A DNA stretch of 64,000 nt from Vitis vinifera (lineage: Eukaryota > Streptophyta > Magnoliopsida > Vitales > Vitaceae): assembly GCF_030704535.1 (NCBI RefSeq), contig NC_081812.1:19376501-19440500 (forward strand). Direction: 5' to 3'. Made by a program: the position numbers and the translations under genes. Below the pieces are notes generated by a model. It made no database searches. It saw nothing but the letters and a program-made list of their open reading frames with translations, and was not told the DNA's origin. Shown here piece after piece: positions 39,093-51,000 of this stretch (positions are counted from its first letter, which is position 1; the number at the start of each line of letters is the position of its first letter).

Positions 39093-42000
39093 ATGGATGA
39101 CCATCGCAAGCACCAGGTTTTCTTTTTGTCTCTTAATTATTTTTGTTTCATTGACCGATCGTTTGGTTTCTCCTGAATTTATAGGAAGACCAATGAACTT
39201 CATTTTATAGAAAAAAGAAAAGAAAAGAATCAAGAAAGAATCCTCCGAACTAATACTATAACTGGCTTTTGCTTACTTTGGATTGAGATTTACTTTTTCA
39301 GAACTAGGAGAACAGCGGGAATTGTTAGATCGTGATGGCTAATTTTTTAATGATTTAGTTTTCTTTTCATTCGTTTTCTTTGGAAACGGAGGGCTCCTTT
39401 TTATGATCCAAGATTCGTTTCTGTTTATTTTGATTTTGTTGGATCGATCAGGTCTCGTTGAGGGGAGCTAGCGCCAAAGAAATTACCAGGGATGCCCTTT
39501 TGGAGAAGGTTTCTCAAGAAAGAGAGCTCCGCAATTATGTGAGGCGGGCCACGGCTGCCGCAATCTTCATCCAGGTTTATTTCTTTAATTCCATCAATTG
39601 GTTGTTTATGTTACATCGAATGCAAATCTCGTCATTGGATGGGCAATTTATTGGCTCTTCATAGTTTGTTGATATTGTTTAATTTTGTTCTGTCGCATGC
39701 CCTATTCCTTTTCAATTATTTTTGAGGAAGAAAAATGATTTATTAATGGTCACCAATAGGAAAAAAAAGAGGAAAATTACCATCCCTAATTTGATCTATT
39801 AAGTTCATTGATGAGTGAAATCATGCTGGTAATTGTTTTGCATCATTAATATATAGAATAGGATGGAGAAAAATAATTGACTGGATTTAGATGGCCTCAA
39901 ATTGAAAGATGGAGGAAGTATTTGCTTTGTTTTTTTCTCAATAGACACAAGGACGGATAAATAGCATTTAAAATGAATTAGACAGTTTCATGGACAAAAA
40001 TTTGGGAGCTATTTACAATATTCAGGAATTTAGGGAAGAATTTAGCAACAGATTGTATGGGGCACCCTGTTTTTAATATGCTTCTTGAGAAACACTGGGT
40101 ATAATTTGAGGGTTTTGTCACAGAACTAATGGTCAATCAGATTTATACCTAGCAAAGTACATCATGGATCATGCTTTGGTTTTGCCCTTTTTTCGTAGCT
40201 GCTTTTAATGCAAATTTTATCTGCCTATAAAAAAAATAATAAAAAAAAAAAAGAAAAAAAAAAGGAAAGGAAGTGCATTAGAGAAAGATTCTTAGCTAGT
40301 CCCACATAGATTCTATACTCTGATACCTCTTTTCCCTTTGTTGTTTATGATGTTTGGGCAGGTTGGCTTTGGGGGATTACCCTTTGCTACGATGGGGCAC
40401 TGGTTGAGTTTGTCGTTTTGTAGATTAATATATCCATTTTCTAGTTGTGCTGCATGTTCCATAGAATTTATTTTTATCAGTTATCAATTCTATCAATGTT
40501 TCATGTTAATGGAAATCATGTGGCAATACTCTGAATGATGTTTTGCTTTAGTGAAAGATGGGAAACAAACTTGTTTCTTAATGCTTCCAGAGAGTCTGGA
40601 GACGCTACAATGTGATAAAGATGGTAGCTGTGCAACTTCAAGAAGAATGGGAAACATTGGTGAATCATCATGCTGTGTTGATGACCAGAACATGGATTTC
40701 CAGTAGTTTCTTGAGACCTTTTCTTTTCTTTATTACATATCTGTCAATTCGACATCAGAGGATTCGTACCAGGGATGTAGACTGCATTCGGCATTGCTTC
40801 AAAACTCTATTGGAAAGCATAAACTCAACTGGTACACCATTTTTCTACCTTATAATACTTGGTTTTTTACTTCATATCTCAGTTCATGTGTCATTTATAT
40901 ATCCTATCTACAAGTGATTTGACCTAAATTTGTCCGTATGCTTCCCTGTCAGTCTGTTTCTTCATTATTTTTCTTTGCATATAATTCAATTGATTTGATA
41001 ATTCCAATTGCATCTGGATGAGGATGTTCATAATTCTTGGGCTTTGGGCATGTCTCATGTGTCTACCAATTGTCAGAAAAAGCTTGTTCATGTGTTGTGC
41101 ACTCTTTCATCAATCTAGTCCAAGCCTTGGTAGTCTGATGGATTTTGAGGCTGTTATAGGTTAAACTTTAAGAGGTCACCTCAATAGTTCTGTCTCAGGT
41201 GGTAATCAAGCCAATTGCGACATATCCTTTTGGTTTTTTGACCACTCTGGAGGCACAATGCTCATAGTTACATATCAGTTTGTTGTACCCACTAAGGTGG
41301 TCAAAATGTAACCCAGGTTTTACAAGTATAATAGTCTTCTCCCCTTCCTTGGCATGAACCTATACTTAAGTCTACTAGGGTTTATCAACCTCATAAAGAG
41401 CATTAGCCTCTAAGCTCAAGGGGATTCATTTTTTTTGGAATGAAACCTTCTGTTTAGTATAATGTCTTTATTCCTCAGTCACTCATTTCATATCTTTGTT
41501 AGTTCTTGTAATGTCTTCAGACTCAAAACTGAACCCAATATAATTTCTTATGAATAAAGTATCAACAACGATTTACCCAAACCTGATTCATTTTCATGGG
41601 GTCAGCCTAGACCCCATTTCCCTAAGTCAGTTATTGAAAAATTAAAAACAAATATGTCAATAGCATTCAAAATATCAAGATAAGTCTCCTTTCAAATTCT
41701 TCATCCATTTAATTACCTTTCATGTATAGTTTTTTGTGTGTTAATAGCAATTGGCATTCCCTGAACCCCCCACTCCACCCTTAACTCACAAGTTTGTGAA
41801 AACTCCACATCTTTCAGTAAGTGTGGAAACTTTTATATGCATCTTCTCTTATTGAAAAGAAAAAAAAAACAAAAAAGGGAAACTTTATGTCTGCATCCAT
41901 ACTCTTACCCTAGAGAAAGAAATTTGCAACCACTTAATCATTCCCATCCATCACAAGTGTGACTCCTTATATGTTAATTGGATTGTCATGGGCCTAAGGG

Positions 42001-45000
42001 CCCTGTGCCATGACTATTATAGACCTCTGACTGCTTGGGCTTGGCTCAAAAAACCAGAAGAACACAAATTATATTAGTCTTATACAATTATATTAAGTTT
42101 TGTGATGTGATAGATTCTTGCACAAAAAAGTAGACTTGGTTCTTGAAAGATTTTGAGATTTGAAGATTAGAATAGAGCAATAGGGAAGTCATATTCTGTT
42201 TCAAAAAAATTTAATAACATGAGTGAGAGAGAGAGTGAGAGAACGAGGGCGGCCGAGAGCGAGGAAGAGAGTGAACCCGCCGGCGGCGAGAATGTTTCTC
42301 GCGCGGAGAATAGGAGGAAAAGGAAGACGAGGAGCTTTGGGGTGGAGTCCAAGTCCTTCGTGCTGGAAATGGAGGGGAGGAGAGGAAAAACCCTAATAAC
42401 CATCACGGAAAGCAAGAAAGGGGTATCGTCTTGGGTGCGCATGGGGATGTTCAGCGTCGGATTGTTCATGGAAGGCCTTCATCAGTGCATTGAAGATGTG
42501 AATGAAGGCAGATGGGAAAAGGGTTGGAAGGAAAAGGGGAGGAACTTTTCTCTGGTGCGCATTACGAACAGGGGGGGTTGTTTTTTGCGGTTGGGGGTTA
42601 TTGATTTGGAGTTGAAAAGTTATAGTATCTGTATTCCGAAGGGTAAAGGAGGCAAGGGGGGATGGTCGGCGATGGTGGAGGCTCTCTATCAGTTGGATAA
42701 CAGTATTATTAATAAGGAAAAACAAGAAGAAATGAGGGTAAGGGGAAGGCAGAGCACGGAGATGACGAAAGGGAGGTCGTTTGCAGATGCGGTGAAGGGT
42801 GGGTGGAACAAGGAGTCCAAGATCATACGAGTGGAGGTGGCTCGGGAGGAACTAAGTAGAAATCTCAGTAGGCTAGAACATTGCTTGATCGGAAGCTGGA
42901 GCCCCAACAACACAACAGGGGAAACCTTGGAAACCTTAGGTGGGGAAATGGCCAAAGCTTGGGGTTTGAAAGGCAAGATGGGGATGGCGAGTATGGGAAA
43001 AGGACGTGTGCTGCTGGAATTCGAATTTGTGGAAGAAGCGAGACGGGTTAATCTATCAGGCATCAGGGCTGTGAGAGGTGTTCAAATGGGCTTGGAGTGC
43101 TGGGACCCAAACTCAGGCTGTTTGGAGGAAGGGGAGACAAGAAAGGAAGTGTGGGTGAGAATATTAGGGTTACCAATGTCGTTATGGGTTCCGTCGGTGC
43201 TGAAAAGGGTGGGAGATGCGTGTGGAGGGTTTCTCGACGTCGATCCTCAGACGGAGAGCTTGGAGGAGTTGCAGTGGGCCAGGGTCTTGGTCAGATCGGA
43301 CGGCGTGACTTTCCCTGACACTCTAGAGCTAGGGTTTGAAGAGACGACATACTCTGTAACCCTATGGTGGGAGAGGATGCCGTCGATAAGGACGGAAGAG
43401 GGGAGAAAGCAAAGCCGGTGGAATCCATCAACGAGGGAGGTTGAAGGTGACGAAGCTTCACGCGCTGCTACGCGAGTGGAGCAGTTGGTGGGCGTGGAAA
43501 CCGAGGCGCAGAGTCAGTCAGATGATGGGACTGACTGTCTGTCGCAGGACATGGGCCCCTCTGTAAAGAGAGCCCAGACGCGAGTGGGCTCGCCGCAGGG
43601 GCCTGGCTTGAAATCTGGGCCTACAGCTTCTGGGCTTCTTCGGGCCTATGGGCCCAAGTCACCTCCAGCTTCTGAAGCCCCAAAGGGGGATCAGTCTGGG
43701 CCGAGGCTTCCTAATAGGTTGGGGCGGGGTGCAGGCTATGGTATGGGCCAGGCTCATAAGGGGAAATCCAATTTAGCCCAGACCCACCTTTCAGATAATG
43801 GGCCTCTTTTAAAAACCCCTCCTTCTTGCTCCAACGGTCACTTTAAAGCTGATGACTTAGAGAAAGAGTTCACCAGATGCAGAGAGGAAGAAATGGGGAG
43901 AAGACAACAGCTGGACCCAATCAACCCGAGCGCTGAAAGAATGCTAGAAGAAGAAGCTGCGAGGTATGTCTCAGAGATAAATATGGGGGGTACCAGGGTT
44001 CAAGGGTCTTCCTCTTCTAATCTTCTTTGTTTCGGTCGGACTCCGGAGAGGGAGTATTACGACCATTCTGGGGGGAGAAGAGAGGGAATTCTGGTTGGAA
44101 GTGGGTCGCGAAGACCAAATACAGAAGATCATTCAGGAAGAAGGGATGGCTGTTGGGACATGGTTGAAATCAGCAGCGATGACCCTACGGGTAGGAATTT
44201 GGGGTGGACTACAGACCAATGGGCTAGTCAAGAGGGCAGAAAGGAGGACCGGCTCAATTGGGAGGAAAGTAGCCTGATTAAGTTCAGCCACTTTTTGGGT
44301 TTCTCTACGGAAGGTCTAGAGAAGGAAATTCTGAACTTCTTAGGAAAAATCAGGAAAAGAAGGGAGAAAATAATAGACAAAGGACTACTGGAGACTACAA
44401 GATTTGAAAGGGAACTTAAGAGATTGGAGTGCTCTGTTAATTATGAAGGGGACACTAGGAAGAAAGGCCCTCAACAGGGCAGAGGGATCCAAAGTTCAGT
44501 TGTCCAATGAATGTAAGACTTCTGAGTTGGAATGTGAGGGGCGTGAATGACAGGTCCAAGAGGAAAGTAATCAAGTCAGTTATCAGAAGCCAAAAGGTGG
44601 ACCTGTTCTGTATTCAAGAAACAAAGATGCAAGTTATGTCTGAAGAGGTGGTGAGGAGTCTAGGGCCGGGGAGATATCTTGATTGGAAGGCTTTAAATGC
44701 TATGGGGACAGCAGGGGGTGTCTTGATTTGCTGGGACAAAAGATCTCTGGAATTGCTGGGGGTGGAAGAGGGCCAATTCTCCATTTCCTGTAGATTCAGG
44801 AATGTGGGAGATGGAGTAATCTGGGTGTTCACAGGGGTTTATGGTCCTTGTTCCAGAAAGGATAGGGAGTGTCTATGGGAGGAGTTCGGGGCAATTAGAG
44901 GACTGTGGGAGGACCCATGGTGTCTAGGAGGTGACTTTAATTCAACTCTATACCAAGCTGAAAGGAGTAGAAATGGGAGGATCACTTCAGCTATGAGGAG

Positions 45001-48000
45001 GTTTGCCCAGGTCATAGATGAGTTAGGGCTTATTGATATTCCCTTGCAAGGGGGATCCTTCACTTGGAGTGGGGGGCTCAATAACCAATCGTGGGCCAGG
45101 TTGGATAGATTCCTGGTGTCCCCCAATTGGATTGATCAGTACAGTAGGGCTACTCAAAGAAGATTGCCTCGCCCAATCTCGGATCATTTTCCGATTTTGC
45201 TTGAGGGAGGTGGCCTAAGGAGAGGTCCTTACCCCTTCAAATTTGAAAACATGTGGCTCAAAGCTGAGGGGTTCAAAGAGCTGATAGAGGGGTGGTGGCA
45301 AGGGATAGTGGTTAGAGGAAGGCCGAGCTACAGGTTAGCAGCTAAGATGAGGGGTCTGAAACACAATTTAAAGATCTGGAATAAGGAGGTTTTTGGAAGG
45401 TTAGAGAAAAACAAAGCTGAAGCCCTTCAGCAAGTGGAGCGATGGGACGTAGTGGAAGAAGAGAGGGCTCTATCAGAGGAAGAGTTAGGCCACAAAAAAA
45501 CAGCTAAGGAGAATTATTCAAAATGGGTGTCGATGGAAGAAGTGCATTGGAGACAGCTATCAAGGGAAATATGGCTTAGGGAAGGGGATAGGAACACGGG
45601 ATTCTTTCACCGTATGGCTAATGCCCACAGGAGAGTCAATAATCTGATCAAAATTAAGATCAATGGGGTGAGGCTTACAGAAGATCAAGATGTGAGGGAG
45701 GGAATAGTAAATGCTTATCAGCATCTTCTTTCGGAAAACTCGGATTGGAAGGCGGATATAGGGGGTCTTGTGCTGAAGCAGATCAGCCTATCAGAAGCGG
45801 ATGCTCTTGAGCTCCCTTTCACTGAGGCCGAGATCTATGCTGCATTAATGGGGATGAATGGGGACAAGGCCCCGGGTCCGGATGGTTTCACTGTAGCATT
45901 TTGGCAAAATTGTTGGGAGATTGTCAAGGAGGATGTCTTGGATATGTTCAAAGAATTCTATGATCAGAATTCTTTCATCAAGAGCCTAAATCATACATTT
46001 CTGGTCTTGATTCCGAAGAAAGGGGGGGCAGAGGACTTGGGGGACTACAGGCCAATCAGTTTGCTTGGGGGTCTTTATAAATTATTGGCTAAGGTGCTGG
46101 CCAATAGGCTCAAAAAAATCATAGATAAGGTGATTTCTCCTGACCAGAACGCCTTCATAAAAGGGAGACAAATTCTTGACGGTTCCCTAATAGCAAATGA
46201 GATAATAGACTCTTGGCAAAAAAGGGGAGAGAAAGGCCTAATCTGTAAATTGGACATTGAGAAGGCGTTTGATAATATCAATTGGCAGTTTCTATTAAAG
46301 GTTTTGCATAAGATGGGCTTCGGATCAAAATGGATAGGATGGATGTGGAGCTGTATTTCTACCATCAAATATTCAATGCTGGTGAATGGAGTTCCAGCTG
46401 GTTTCTTTTCAAGTTCTAAAGGTCTTAGGCAAGGGGATCCCCTATCTCCCTACCTATTTATCATGGGAATGGAAGTCCTTAGTGCGTTAATATCGAGGGC
46501 CGTTGAAGGGGGGTTCATTTATGGCTGTAGGATATGGAAAGGAAGAGGGCAGCCCGTAAACATAACTCATCTCCTGTTTGCGGATGATACAATTGTCTTT
46601 TGTGAGGCAAAGAAAGAGTCCCTGTTGTACTTGAGCTGGATCCTATTATGGTTCGAGGCCGCCTCAGGTTTAAAAATTAACTTGGAGAAAAGCATGGTCA
46701 TTCCGGTAGGGGAGGTGGAAGGGGCGCTTGATATGGCTGCGGAAATTGGGTGTAAGGTGGGACAGCTGCCCACTGTTTATTTGGGGCTGCCCCTTGGGGC
46801 GCCTAATAGGGCCTCCTCCGTTTGGGATGGGGTGGAGGAGAAAATGAGAAGGAAGCTTGCTCTTTGGAAGCGTCATTTTTTGTCCAAAGGAGGGAGAATT
46901 ACTCTCATTAAGAGCACGCTGGCCAGCATTCCTTTGTATCAAATGTCACTTTTCCGCATGCCTAAATCAGTGGCAAGAAGACTAGAAAAGCTTCAAAGGA
47001 ATTTTTTGTGGGGAGGAGCCAATGGAGGGAATAAGGCTCATCTAATCAAGTGGGAGGTTGTATGTACGGATAAAAAGAAGGGAGGGTTGGGGTTAAGAAA
47101 GTTAATTTGGTTAAACAAAGCTCTCCTTGGCAAATGGATTTGGAGGTTTGCGCGGGCTAAGGAGGAGCTGTGGAAAAAAGTGCTTGAGGCTAAGTATGGG
47201 AAAGAGGAGTTTGGGTGGAGAACAAAGAAGGCAAATGGGGTGTTTGGGGTTGGTGTGTGGAAGGAAATTCTGAAGGAGTCCACTTGGTGTTGGGATAACA
47301 TGGTTTTCAAGGTGGGAAAAGGCAATAAAGTAAGGTTTTGGATTGATCCTTGGTGTGGAAACAACGTGCTGTCCGAAGCTTTCCCGGACCTCTTCTCCAT
47401 GGCTGTCCAAAGAAACGCCACTGTGGAGGATTATTGGGATCAGAATCTGAGTCAAGGAGGGTGGAGCTTAAGACTATTGAGAGACTTCAATGATTGGGAA
47501 TTGGGGTTGGTGGACAATATGTTAGTTGAGTTGAGGAACTATAGAGTATCTATGGAGGAAGATTCGGTTTTTTGGAGGGGAGGAGCGGACGGGCTGTTTA
47601 AAGTTAAGGAAGCTTATAGGGTGTTGATTAATGCTGATGAAGCGGCCTTCCCCCATAGCAATGTTTGGGTGGCCAAAGTTCCAACAAAAATTATTTTCTT
47701 TGCTTGGGAAGCTACTTGGGGGAAGGTTCTTACATTGGATAGATTGCAGAGAAGAGGATGGCACCTTCCTAATCGGTGCTTCTTGTGTGGATGTGAAGAG
47801 GAAACTATCAATCATATTCTTATTCATTGTACGGTGGCAAAAGGTTTATGGGATATTATTCTTGCATTGTGTGGTGTACAGTGGGTCTTTCCTAATTCTG
47901 TAAAGGAGGTTCTTAGTAGTTGGAAAGGCTCTTTTGTGGGGAGAAAAAGAAAGAAAGTGTGGAAGTCCATCCCGCTTTTCATTTTTTGGACAATTTGGAA

Positions 48001-51000
48001 GGAGAGGAATAGGCTCGCCTTTAAAGGGGGTGTGTTAGCCTTTCAGAAATTAAAGACTTCGTTTGTGTATAATTTTTGGGGTTGGGCTAAAGTGTACATT
48101 GATATGGAGTCGAATTCCCTTATAGGTTTCTTGGAGTGGATAGCTTCCAAGTAGGGGTTGGGTTCTTTTGTTTTTTGGTTAGGGTTTGTAGCCTTGTATA
48201 CTCCCTGTATGCTCTTTGGCTTTTTGCCTTCGTTAATATATTCGCTTACTTATCAAAAAAAAAAAAATAGATTCTTGCACAAAGAAAGAATCAAGCAACA
48301 AAAGAGGTCATGGGAAGGGGGCAGCTTGATTGTCTTGCACCTGCAGGGCTTTCTTCCATCCATCCTCTCACGTATATTCTTGTTGTTCTAAACTTATTTA
48401 AAATAGCTGCTTTATATTGTATAGCCCTTATTATCGCTCCATTTATTCTTTTATTTTGTCCTTTCGATAATCTGCTGATCTCTGACCGTCTTTGATGTGC
48501 AGATTCAAAAATGAACTTTTGCTCCCTAGCAACAGGTACACCTGAAGAGAGAAGGATATGGACTTATGAAGCAGAGAAACTGATTTCTATATGCTTATTT
48601 ATTCTTGCGGAGTGTGATACCCATCCAGGGGGTCAAGATATTAATGTCCTTTCTTCTATGGCAATGCGTCTTCTTGTTGTCTTAACTGATACAAAAGGGT
48701 GGAAGAGCATTACAGATGATAACTTTCAGGATGCAGATAGGGCAGTGAAGGATTTAGTTAGGTTTATGGGAAGTAGAAAAGGTGGTCTTTATCTTTGTAT
48801 CAGAAAATATTTTAATAAATTGGATGCTCCTTGTTCTTCACTGAAGAACAGTGTTGTCCAGGCGGATGAAAGATTCTTGATAACTGCAAGTGCAATAACT
48901 TTAGCTTTGCGGCCCTTTCAGGCTGCAAACTTAGACGTCACTGAGCCTGGCCCCTTCAATGTGCAATATGCTGCCGAGCAGTATTGTGTATATATACTTA
49001 CAATTCCTTGGCTTGCTCAACGTCTACCTGCAGTTCTGTTACCTGCTATGAAGCACAAGTCTATTCTATCACCTTGCTTTCAGACACTACTGGTAAGGCT
49101 CATTTAATCCAAATAAGATCTCTCTCTTCTCTCTCTCTCTCTCTTTTTTTATTTTTTATTTTTCTGTTTCTTGCTTTTAGATGGAACCAATCTTGGAACC
49201 TTCTGATCCCTCCAAACCACTTGTCACTCAAACCAGGTCCCAAGGGATGATCTATTTAATAGTTTTATTTTTATAACATAATATGCTTAAAATTGTGATC
49301 AGAATTAAACAATTTTTTGTTTTTATAAACTGCATATGGATATTAAGTGCCAATGAGCAAGAAAACTGAAGTTTCGAGTGAGAAAGCGAAAGGCTGCTCT
49401 AGTGCCACTGCTTTTTGCGGAAGTAGTTTAACCTGTTGCTTGTTGCTTTCAATTCCAAGCTATGGTTGCTTAGCAAGCAAGCCTAAGTTACAGAAGGTTG
49501 CTTCAGTGTTATATAAGGTGAGTTGGCCTATCCATTATTAGGGGCCTTTTCTTGCTGATCTGGAATGGATTTAGAATAATGGATGAGGGATGACCAGCAT
49601 AGTGCTAGCTTGCTTCTGCTGGCAGCTGGCAATTGAAGTTCTTGGATGCCTTATGCAATGCTCACATGCATAATATTTAAGTGACCTATCTTCCAAGCTT
49701 GGTGTTAAATGCAAAAAATTCAGATATCCCTTGTTAGAAAATAAAAGGTCCACAGAATTTTCAGAATAGTGTAATATCTTTAGGGGTATATAGGTTTTAA
49801 AAGGTTTGGATCTTGGACGCATTTCATTTTCTTTCGCTGTTATCCTCTTGAGAAGATTATGAATGTCATTAAAGGATGATGGCACCATAATGGGGTCTCT
49901 ACAAAAGGCCACAACTTGAATTAATGAATGAGCTGAAGAAGTAGTAGGGAGTGCAGGACTGGAGGATGAATTTTAACTTGTCTAAGCTTTCCTCGTGGTT
50001 GGCTTCAGATGGGGCTCATTTGAGATTACTCATGGAATTAATGAACCAGGCTTAATCCTATTGGTGTGACCTTGTTAATTGTTTGAGCCAAGGTGGAGTA
50101 GCCTGCTATGTGGTTCAGTTTGTTTACGCCCTTCTAATTTGGTGGTAAGAGAATTCATTTTTTGTGGGAGTTAGATTTGGATGAATTTCCAAAATCAGTG
50201 TTACATGTTCATCTCAATTTCTAGTCCCTGGTTCAGATTTGGTGCTCAATACTGTTTCCTAGATATACAATTAATTTGAAATAAGCGAGAAAGTCTCAAT
50301 GCAGACAGTACTATTTAGGTTAAGAAAAAGAAGAGGGAAAAAAAACTGCAGATATCAATTGAAATATCAACTTTGATAAAAAATAAAATAAAAAATGGAA
50401 AGGGTGTTGAAATTAGTAGAATTTCCCAAAATTTCAAACTTTTATGTTTGAAATTAGTAGCAAAACATAAATTTTTTTTATGAAACTTTAGAAAATTCTA
50501 AAAGAGAGCAGGGAGAAATTTAGAGTTAAAAATATTGCTTGATAGGCTAATATTTTTCTTTTGATAGACTAGAAGTACTAGTGCTTTTACAATTTTGTGA
50601 CGTCTTGTTTATTAAATATTAAATTAAATAATTTATGATCTAGTAAAAATTCCTTTTGGTGTATCTTTTTGTTTTAATTGTCATTTCAAAATTTTTCTGA
50701 TATCTCTCTTTATTTGATAGCATGTCTCATAGTATACTGTATTAAACTTTTGTGGCTTTCTATTTTTGGAAGTTTTTATTTATTTAACTTGAAAAAAAAA
50801 TCCTCAAAACTTTTTGGAAGTTTCATCAAATTTTTGAGACATTATTGAAATCAATATGTCATGGATGACATCACCAGCATGTCAATGAACAGAGCAAAAT
50901 TTTTCCAGTTTAGAACATTCGATATGCTGTTAGCCAGTGTTGATAATTTTTAAATCTACTCTTATAAATATAATATTTAAATCTCTGTTTGTACTTTGAG

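Larger units (their letters stand above)
42127..48267 (+). mobile_element. Full-length L1-type LINE retrotransposon with both ORFs open (LINE-A)
   Basis: The element is 6141 bp: a 92-bp 5' UTR, ORF1 (42219-44510), ORF2 (44507-48154), a 100-bp 3' UTR and a 13-A tail (48255-48267). The 16-bp target duplication TAGATTCTTGCACAAA is present at 42111-42126 and 48268-48283 without mismatch. Both ORFs are free of stops over their full length, and the catalytic residues of endonuclease and reverse transcriptase are present. It lies in UPL7 intron 3 in the sense orientation. Perfect duplications and intact frames point to a recent insertion, possibly by an element still able to move. Confidence 0.95.

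Noticed and set aside
38748-39233. 161-codon minus-strand frame over the UPL7 5' region
   Set aside because: It overlaps the UPL7 first exon and leader on the opposite strand and has no resemblance to a protein family.
42393-43063. Antisense frames across LINE ORF1
   Set aside because: They are Pro/Ser/Leu-rich complements of the Gly/Glu/Arg-rich ORF1 sense strand.
47038-47455. Antisense frames of 100-130 codons across LINE ORF2
   Set aside because: They are shadows of the strongly open plus-strand ORF2.
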